Assembly: GCF_018502625.1 (NCBI RefSeq)
Contig: NZ_CP075566.1
Coordinates: 1,493,001 to 1,557,000 of the forward strand
DNA length: 64,000 nt
Source: Pseudomonas hormoni
GTDB taxonomy: Bacteria > Pseudomonadota > Gammaproteobacteria > Pseudomonadales > Pseudomonadaceae
Direction of reading: 5' to 3'
Positions 58,827 through 64,000 of this stretch are shown here, piece after piece. How positions within the stretch are numbered: position 1 is the first letter of the stretch; each line of letters begins with the position of its first letter. The notes below the pieces were generated by a model. The model saw only the letters and a program-made list of their open reading frames with translations, had not been told where the DNA came from and did not search any database. A program made the position numbers and the translations under genes.

Positions 58827-59133
58827 GCAGCCTCTGGTTTTCTCTAAACAGGTGATCTCGCTGGTCGGCTATCAGCTGGAGGCTGTAAACCTTGCTCGAG
58901 AGTTCGGAATGCTCTTCTTTAAGGCGGTTCAACTCTGCTCGTAGCTTGTCCCGCTCATTGGACACGTCGGCGTGCATTTGCACCAGGCCGAAGATGTTCT
59001 CTCTGGCATTGCGCATTTGTAGGGTGAGCTCCTGCACTTCGTTCTCGTACATGCGCAAGAACTGACGGCAGGTTTCAAGCTCGGTTGGAGAGCCCAGCCA
59101 GTCGCTGGTATCTTCGATTTCGTGCGGTTCCAC
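58795..59133 (-). CDS. Hypothetical coiled-coil protein
   Basis: 112 residues from GTG 59133 (AAGG upstream). Almost wholly coiled coil from residue 20: FLRMYENEVQELTLQMRNAR, ERDKLRAELNRLKEEHSEL. Antisense, convergent with Rz by 32 bases. Host- or phage-derived accessory gene of unknown role. Confidence 0.6.
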   Translation of the reverse strand: MEPHEIEDTSDWLGSPTELETCRQFLRMYENEVQELTLQMRNARENIFGLVQMHADVSNERDKLRAELNRLKEEHSELSSKVYSLQLIADQRDHLFRENQRLLIEKRERQSP

Positions 59134-59315
59134 GGCGACGCCTTGTCGATACTGTTTGGATATACAGTAATCGAGTGTGGCGGTTCAGGCGAGGCCGAAG
59201 TGACGAACAGCTCGGCAGAAAGCCGCAAGAGCAAGTCAATGCTGTTGACTGAAGGTCCTAGACAGCCGCAGGGATACGTATGGGATAATGGCCTTTTGCC
59301 CACAAGGATAAAGTG

Positions 59316-59948
59316 ATGACCCTACGCAATGCGTTCATGAGCCTGATGCTGGTTTGTAGTGCCTCGATCGCACAAGCAGCAGACGATGTTTACAACGAGA
59401 TTGGTGTGTACATGATGGTCTGCGATAGCCCATCTCAGGCCATAAAGCTGTCCCGGCTTGGATTAAATGAAGACCGTATGCGTGAGTTTGTTCTGGCGGA
59501 TAACAGCGGGTGTACATTTTGGAAGAGCCCGGCAAGTTATCGAATAGTTCCAGGTACCGCCGCTAACGGCATCGTGCAAATCCAGATCGATAAAGAGAAT
59601 AGGGGGGCAAATCCAGGGTTGGGCTGGCTGACACAGCAACAACTCGAGTTTGCCTATGGCAAGAATACCAACATGGTGAGGCTGGAAAAGCCGGTCCTTG
59701 CGTGTAACACCTTGGAGGGTGCAAAACAGAACATCCCTGCAAGCACGCGCGCAGCCAAAGCTGGAATTGCTATTCTTAGCGCCTCTGACGGTCCCAAAGC
59801 TCACCCAACGCAAAACTATGCTTGCACTCGCATCGAACCGGTAACTTATGCAATTGGCTACCTTGACTCAGTCAATTCAGGGTTTGCCCATTACAGGCTT
59901 ATGGATGCCAAGAATAGCGAGGTGTGGATGAGCAAATTCTGGAAATGA
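59316..59948 (+). CDS. Secreted protein of unknown function (moron)
   Basis: 210 residues from ATG 59316 (AAGGA upstream). A signal peptide (LRNAFMSLMLVCSASIAQAA, cleavage after AQA) is followed by a periplasmic domain with four cysteines (CDSP, CTFW, LACNT, ACTRI) likely forming disulfides. Sits after the lysis genes, where phages often carry lysogenic conversion genes. Function unknown. Confidence 0.7.
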   Translation: MTLRNAFMSLMLVCSASIAQAADDVYNEIGVYMMVCDSPSQAIKLSRLGLNEDRMREFVLADNSGCTFWKSPASYRIVPGTAANGIVQIQIDKENRGANPGLGWLTQQQLEFAYGKNTNMVRLEKPVLACNTLEGAKQNIPASTRAAKAGIAILSASDGPKAHPTQNYACTRIEPVTYAIGYLDSVNSGFAHYRLMDAKNSEVWMSKFWK

Positions 59949-60108
59949 GCAGGCTGGAATATTATAGGATGAGGCTTCGATAAAGCTGTGCTCTCTATGG
60001 CAGATACTTAACGCATGCCAATACTAAACGGCCTCCAACTTCATTTTTTGCCATCCGGGCCGACGTCGATCGTCACAAGGCTCTGCCGTCTAACAGGGCC
60101 GTTTTCAT

Positions 60109-60318
60109 TCACTCGGGGGTCATCAGCACCGCGAGCGTCAACTTGATGAACTCTTCGTTCTTGTCGATGGTGTCCAGGGCGCCGCGCACGTTGTCGGCAA
60201 TTTCCGCTGAGCCATGGGCTTCGACCCAATTTGTCAGTTCCATGATCGCCGCCTCGAGGGCCAGCTGGTTTTCGTTGATCTTGAAGAGAAGGGAGGGGAG
60301 CAGGTCAGAGTTCGGCAT
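60109..60318 (-). CDS. Small helical phage protein
   Basis: 69 residues with GAGGAATCCCG before the ATG at 60318. PNSDLLPSLLFKINENQLAL, ELTNWVEAHGSAEIADNVRG. Helical, acidic. It is a common type of small gene near the right end of Pseudomonas prophages. Unknown function. Confidence 0.65.
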   Translation of the reverse strand: MPNSDLLPSLLFKINENQLALEAAIMELTNWVEAHGSAEIADNVRGALDTIDKNEEFIKLTLAVLMTPE

Positions 60319-60610
60319 CGGGATTCCTCAGTGGATTGAGGAAAGCGTAGCAGTCAAAAAAGGATTGGCACTCGTTCGGCAGAACGCCGGAGAAGGGGGG
60401 TACGACTGTAGGAATATACAACGCTAAGTTATTGATTCTTATAGGGTGATGTGCCTGTTTTGAGAGTATCGAAAATTACCCTATTTCCCTTTCAAATCAA
60501 TAGATTAAAACTGGCTCCCGGTCACCTTGACATGGTGGCGCCCACTTTTGCAGAACCGCGCCCAGCACATTGGTGTTCCTGGGCGCGGCCAATGCGGTTC
60601 CTGTGCACGA
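60319..60610. other. Non-coding stretch with a strong hairpin
   Basis: CCGCGCCCAG (60556-60565) pairs perfectly with CTGGGCGCGG (60579-60588) around a 13-base loop, beyond the stop of the small basic gene at 60611. No T tract follows on either strand. 60440-60510 is AT-rich. No gene seen. Confidence 0.5.
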
Positions 60611-60730
60611 TCATTTTTGCTTAGGTTCTGCATTTCCTCTTTTCTTTCCGGATTTTCCGCCGGTTTTACTGGGAAGATTCGGTGTTTTTGGTTTGGCGGA
60701 ATCAGCTGGTTTTGACTTTGAGTTTGGCAT
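60611..60730 (-). CDS. Small basic Lys/Pro-rich protein
   Basis: 39 residues from ATG 60730 with GAGAGG 7 bases upstream. It starts MPNSKSKPADSAKPKTPNLP and continues Lys/Gly-rich to the end (KKRGNAEPKQK); disordered and strongly basic. Good ribosome site and biased composition support a real gene. Possibly a nucleic-acid binding peptide. It is the last gene before attR. Confidence 0.65.
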   Translation of the reverse strand: MPNSKSKPADSAKPKTPNLPSKTGGKSGKKRGNAEPKQK

Positions 60731-60941
60731 TTTCAGACCTCTCGGAACTTGGCAGGATGCCTAACAAATATGAGGCCTTGAGGGGTGAATAAATTCAGAA
60801 AGATCGCAGATGATATTGCGCAAAATCACCTCTGGAGGCCGCGTGTTTCCGTTTGCATAAGCACAAAAAAACGGATGTTTTGCCACCATGAAAACAGGCT
60901 GTTATCCTTATAAAACAAATGCTTGGGTCAATACAGTCCCC

Positions 60942-60994
60942 AGCATGGGGTGCTAGGGGTCGAGTGTTCGAATCACTCCGTCCCGACCATATTT
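60942..60994 (+). repeat. attR core (53-bp direct repeat, right copy)
   Basis: Exact copy of 5073-5125. It contains the 3' 48 bases of tRNA-Pro without a 5' half, so it is not a second tRNA gene. Confidence 0.97.
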
Positions 60995-61006
60995 TTCAAT
61001 GACTTA

Positions 61007-61034
61007 GGCCAATGTTCACAGCATTGGCCTTTTT
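61007..61034 (+). terminator. Original chromosomal terminator of tRNA-Pro
   Basis: GGCCAATG TTCACAG CATTGGCC then TTTTT, 12 bases after the attR core. In an uninfected chromosome it would directly follow tRNA-Pro. Confidence 0.85.
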
Positions 61035-61111
61035 CATGTGCGTGACATTTGCGGGGAATGCTGACGTTGGGTATCAGGGATTAGCTGATATACGAGAAAG
61101 CCTCTCTCGAA

Positions 61112-61381
61112 TGTGAGTTCGCGCCGCTTTTGGCCCTTTTTCGCGCTGCCATTGGCACCAATCCTGTCTGATATTTCTCTTCCTTTCTCAGCTTTTTCGC
61201 ATGTCAGATAGCCTTGCCAAACGCCCTGTTTCCGGGCGATTAGGGCTGTGAGTTCGCGCCGCTTTTGGCCCTTTTTCGCGCTGCCATTGGCACCAATCCT
61301 GTCTGATATTTCTCTTCCTTTCTCAGCTTTTTCGCATGTCAGATAGCCTTGCCAAACGCCCTGTTTCCGGGCGATTAGGGC
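61112..61381. repeat. Tandem duplication, two 135-bp units
   Basis: 61112-61246 is repeated at 61247-61381. 135 bases is 45 codons, so an open minus-strand frame runs through both units with a 45-residue repeat. The repeat includes the terminal TGTGAGTT, so the element has two possible left ends. Confidence 0.85.
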
Positions 61382-61906
61382 GTTTTTCCTCACCCGCTCC
61401 GCGGCGCTAAACCCTGGAAGCTCAGTTCCGATTCTTCGTTCTTAAAGGTCACCATCCAACATCCGCGAAACAGGCGTGTACGTCACGCGGGCCGTGCCTT
61501 TGAAGACAAACGGAAGCACCTTTAGGCCGGACTTCCGATTGTGCGCTAGGGAAACGGAACAGAGCGCGGGGAGGGCGCATCTATTCGAATTGATTGCTGA
61601 CGGGCTGTGGGCCTTCTGAAGACCCTTTGATTACAAGGCCCAGGGGCCGATTTGGAATCAAACCATCGCGTCCGAGAGCCTGCCTCATACCTCCAAATTC
61701 GACGTTTTTGGGCCCAAACCGCAGTGCCAAACAGACCACAAATTCACCCGACTTCTTGCTGTTTTGGTGACAAACCATTTTGCAGGTAGTTGGCACCGAT
61801 TGAGTGCCGCTGAACCCTCGAAAGATCCGTCGGCCGCGGCTTCTAGCGGTCAGCTCGGAATCTCTTGCAAGGTCCTGGTCGGTGCCAAATCCGCTGCTAA
61901 CTCACA
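61112..61906. mobile_element. 795-bp non-autonomous insertion with TIRs and 5-bp target duplication
   Basis: Ends start TGTGAGTT on both strands; the outer 25 bases of the two ends agree at 19 positions. TCGAA flanks it on both sides (61107-61111 and 61907-61911) and is single in the empty copy at 7066-7070. No transposase frame is present. Its left end carries a 135-bp tandem duplication. Such structure marks a MITE-like or internally deleted element moved by a transposase encoded elsewhere. Confidence 0.75.
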
Positions 61907-62145
61907 TCGAATAAGGTTCAGTAGTTCGCCCTGCCAGCTGTTTCAGAGAAATGCTGAGTGGCCGCAACTGGTCAGGGTGGGCTTACTTTCTTAACTGCAC
62001 GGCTCCTTGCCCGGCCACTGTGCCGGTTTTTTCGTTTTCGCCATCCGTCCAATGCTGGGCAATCGAGCGCGATGTGGCTCTCTCACGTTTAAGCACGGAT
62101 TCACCCGGGCATGAGAGTGGAGTGGCACTATGGAAATTGACGAGA

Positions 62146-63118
62146 ATGCACCTGGCAACGCCGCGCTGGACGGGGGCGCAGCGAGCGCAGGTCCTGCGGA
62201 GCATCGCTGACGGCATTCGTGCGCGTCAGGACGAACTGGCCGCCATCGAAGTGCGCGACAACGGCAAGCCGCTGCCGGAAGCGTTGTGGGACATCGCTGA
62301 CACCTCGGGTTGTTTCGATTTCTATGCCGGGCTCGCCGAAGGCGCGGAACCGCACAGCGAGCAGTCGATCAGCGTACCCGATGAACGTTTCAATCCCTCG
62401 GTGATCAAGGAACCGGTCGGCGTGGTCGCCGCGATCATTCCCTGGAATTTCCCGATGCTGATGGCGTCGTGGAAAGTCGCTCCGGCGCTGGCCGCAGGCT
62501 GCACGGTGGTGCTGAAACCGTCGGAACTGAAACCGCTGACCGCCCTTGAACTGGCCGGTATTGCTGATCAGGCCGGCTTGCCCGCCGGAGTGCCAAGGCT
62601 TTGCCGAGGGTGTGAAGCTCGGGCCGCTGGTCAGCCAGGAGCAACTGGACAAGGTGCTCGATGCCATTGCGGCCGGTCAGCAAGAGGGGGCGCGACTGGT
62701 GTCCGGCGGAACACGCCCGGCCCATCTGCAGAAAGGTTATTACCTGACCCCGGCGATATTCGCCGATGTGCTGGAGCACAGTACGGTGTGGCGCGAGGAG
62801 ATCTTCGGCCCGGTGGTCTGCCTGCGAGCCTTCGACACGGAAGCCGAAGCGATTCGCCTGGCCAACGACTCGCCCTTTGGTCTGGCGGCAGCGGTCATGT
62901 CCCGCGATATCCCGCGCTGCGAACGAGTGGCCAGACGCTTTCGTGCCGGGATCGTCTGGGTCAACTGCTCGCAACCGACCTTTGTCGAGGCCCCTTGGGG
63001 CGGTTACAAGCAGAGCGGTATCGGGCGCGAGCTGGGTGAGTGGGGCTTCAACAATTACCTCGAGACCAAGCAAATCACCCGATACAACGGCGGACCCTGG
63101 GGGTGGTATTTGAACTGA
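62146..63118 (+). pseudogene. Aldehyde dehydrogenase pseudogene with internal deletion
   Basis: The first frame (62146 to about 62590) encodes the N-terminal part from TPRWTGAQRAQVLRSIADG to LELAGIADQAGLPAGV; the N-terminal 50 or so residues are missing. From about 62593 another frame encodes GFAEGVKLGPLVSQEQLDKV to the family C-terminus (YKQSGIGRELGEWGFNNYLE, ending GPWGWYLN). About 130 residues between, with the FTGS, ELGGK and catalytic Cys motifs, are gone. It resembles betaine/aldehyde dehydrogenases. It cannot be active. Confidence 0.85.
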
Positions 63119-63124
63119 GGCGGC

Positions 63125-63331
63125 TCAGGGCAGATAGCCAGCAGCCTGGACGAGGTGGTTGTCCTGCCCTGCAACGATGAGATGCATCGGCACATGGGGT
63201 TGCTCATCCACGGAAGTGACCTCAAACCCACCCACCACCAGCGGCTGTCGCTCACACATTTCGGTCGACTCTCCCGCCAGTTTTTTCGCCATTTTCGCGT
63301 GGTTCGCTGCGATTTCATTGAGAGTTGACAC
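63125..63331 (-). CDS. Hypothetical protein
   Basis: 68 residues from GTG 63331 (GGAGA upstream). VSTLNEIAANHAKMAKKLAG, VVGGFEVTSVDEQPHVPMHL. Small host protein with a helical N-terminus and beta C-terminal half; no known function. Convergent with the pseudogene, 6 bases apart. Confidence 0.6.
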   Translation of the reverse strand: MSTLNEIAANHAKMAKKLAGESTEMCERQPLVVGGFEVTSVDEQPHVPMHLIVAGQDNHLVQAAGYLP

Positions 63332-63566
63332 GTTACATCTCCGGGTGCCGGACCCAGCGTAAGGCTGGCGTCCATAAGTATTGATTGATTGGCCGCCACG
63401 TCAGAATTCCGTCGTTCCGGGGCAGCTACGGCCTGCGTTTGCAAAGCTTGAGCCAGAGGTTGTTACAATTTCTTGACGGGCGTTTTCAGGCGACGAATGG
63501 TGGTCGGTTGCGGGTTCTGAATCGGGCGTAAACTGGCAGGGCTACTTCATCATAAGGAGCCGCAAT
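63332..63566 (+). other. Non-coding stretch between divergent small genes
   Basis: It holds the promoters of the genes at 63331 (leftward) and 63567 (rightward). TTGACG at 63471-63476 has no clear -10 partner at the usual distance. AAGGAG precedes ATG 63567. Nothing else is seen. Confidence 0.4.
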
Positions 63567-63758
63567 ATGATTGCCGACCGAACGACCGCACAGACGTCCG
63601 CGGACAAAGCTGTCTGGGATCAATATTTCTGCGCTGCGCTGATTGCGGAAAGCAATCTGACGGCGCCGGTTGTAGGAGGGGCCACTCATGAGGACAGGCA
63701 GAATCTGTTGATTGAAAGAGCCAAGGCGCTCGCTGACAAGATGATGGATACCCGATAA
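63567..63758 (+). CDS. Hypothetical protein
   Basis: 63 residues with AAGGAGCCGCAAT before the ATG. MIADRTTAQTSADKAVWDQY, LLIERAKALADKMMDTR. Small helical protein; conserved-looking but unknown. Confidence 0.65.
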   Translation: MIADRTTAQTSADKAVWDQYFCAALIAESNLTAPVVGGATHEDRQNLLIERAKALADKMMDTR

Positions 63759-63762
63759 ATGA

Positions 63763-63796
63763 AAAAGCCCGACCTTTTGAGGTTGGGCTTTTTCAT
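63763..63796. terminator. Bidirectional terminator
   Basis: AAAAAGCCCGACC TTTTGA GGTTGGGCTTTTT between convergent genes. Confidence 0.85.
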
Positions 63797-63812
63797 GGGC
63801 GTCCAGGCTCGG

Positions 63813-64000
63813 CTATGTCGGGCTGTCGAGTTGATCCAGCGCCCGGTTCACGTTCAGTTCGCCCAACATGATCACTTGGGCAATGCCCAGCAGGGTATTG
63901 CGACACGGCCCGTGCGTACGGTCCGCCAGGTCCATGGTCATGACATGGGCTGAGGCCAGTGATTCGCACGCGTGTCCCAGCAGGTCTTCGGTGTTGATGA
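63813..64000 (-). CDS. DUF6124/DUF3077-like protein (partial)
   Basis: The C-terminal 61 residues, running off the window: INTEDLLGHACESLASAHVM, then CRNTLLGIAQVIMLGELNVN. The pattern of a helical hairpin with LL-A-E-L and a second helix is that of small pseudomonad proteins of the DUF6124 (DUF3077) type. Function unknown. Stop at 63813-63815. Confidence 0.65.
   Translation of the reverse strand, partial: INTEDLLGHACESLASAHVMTMDLADRTHGPCRNTLLGIAQVIMLGELNVNRALDQLDSPT

Larger units (their letters stand above)
5073..60994. mobile_element. Complete lambdoid siphovirus prophage integrated in tRNA-Pro
   Basis: About 55.9 kb between two perfect copies of a 53-bp repeat (5073-5125 and 60942-60994). 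The order is integrase, excisionase-like, recombination genes, immunity switch, replication, holin, terminase, portal, head, tail, lysis, attR: a full lambda-type genome. All essential modules are present. Possible lesions are the split tape measure and a frameshifted small gene at 15252-15564. Confidence 0.97.
61061..62010. repeat. Dispersed repeat, second copy, interrupted
   Basis: 61061-61111 and 61912-62010 together match 7020-7165. The two halves are separated by the 795-bp insertion at 61112-61906. A terminator-like CCGGC/GCCGG plus T run follows at 62011-62032. Confidence 0.85.

Noticed and set aside
60942..60989. Second tRNA-Pro gene at attR
   Set aside because: Only the 3' part is present; there is no D arm or 5' acceptor strand.
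61112..61381. CRISPR array
   Set aside because: The repeat is 135 bp with two adjacent units and no spacers; no cas gene is in the window.
61034..61393. 119-residue minus-strand frame with a 45-residue repeat
   Set aside because: It arises from the 135-bp tandem duplication being a multiple of three; no ribosome site and it crosses the insertion end.
61581..61796. 71-residue minus-strand frame inside the insertion element
   Set aside because: Too short for a transposase and without a recognisable motif or ribosome site.

Overview
The window is Pseudomonas chromosome (most like the fluorescens group, judged from the gene order infC-rpmI-rplT-pheS-pheT-ihfA-merR-tRNA-Pro and the protein sequences) carrying one apparently complete lambdoid siphovirus prophage. 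Positions 1-5120 are host: the end of infC, ribosomal proteins L35 and L20, both subunits of phenylalanyl-tRNA synthetase, IHF-alpha, a small MerR-type regulator and tRNA-Pro(GGG).

The prophage runs from 5073 to 60994 and is bounded by a perfect 53-bp direct repeat that is the 3' part of the tRNA-Pro gene plus 5 bases. Left arm (5.2-20 kb): a mostly leftward operon encoding integrase and an excisionase-like protein next to attL, many small unknown proteins, a DUF4406 protein, a C5 DNA methyltransferase, a NdpA-like nucleoid protein, SSB, a YqaJ/lambda-type exonuclease, an ERF annealing protein and a long coiled-coil protein. Eight short rightward genes are threaded through this leftward operon, several behind a common stem-loop leader. 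Immunity region (20-24.5 kb): candidate PL and PR promoters overlapped by five copies of a TTACC-N4-GGTAA operator, a short HTH repressor without a peptidase domain, and, in the repressor operon, a HipA-like kinase plus a DUF3037-like partner. Right early region (24-30.3 kb): YdaS/Cro-like and YdaT-like proteins, a Rha/KilAC protein, O-like and DnaC-like replication proteins, NinB-like and NinG proteins.

Late region (30.4-60 kb): holin, metallopeptidase-domain protein, small and large terminase, DUF4055 portal, head morphogenesis protein, scaffold, capsid, connector and tail proteins, a tail assembly chaperone pair joined by a G-GGA-AAC slippery site, a tape measure split at an A-AAA-AAG site, lambda M/L/K/I/J-type tail tip proteins, fibre proteins, a cell-wall hydrolase endolysin, and an Rz spanin with embedded Rz1. 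Small accessory genes on either strand (morons) lie between the head and tail genes, often beside a terminator plus a conserved pre-start leader.

Right of attR (60995-64000) is chromosome again: a dispersed repeat that also occurs inside the prophage, here interrupted by a 795-bp insertion with terminal inverted repeats and a 5-bp target duplication; an aldehyde dehydrogenase pseudogene with an internal deletion; two small unknown genes; and the end of a DUF6124/DUF3077-like gene. The prophage looks functional overall; doubtful points are the tape-measure frame break and a frameshifted small DNA-binding protein gene.
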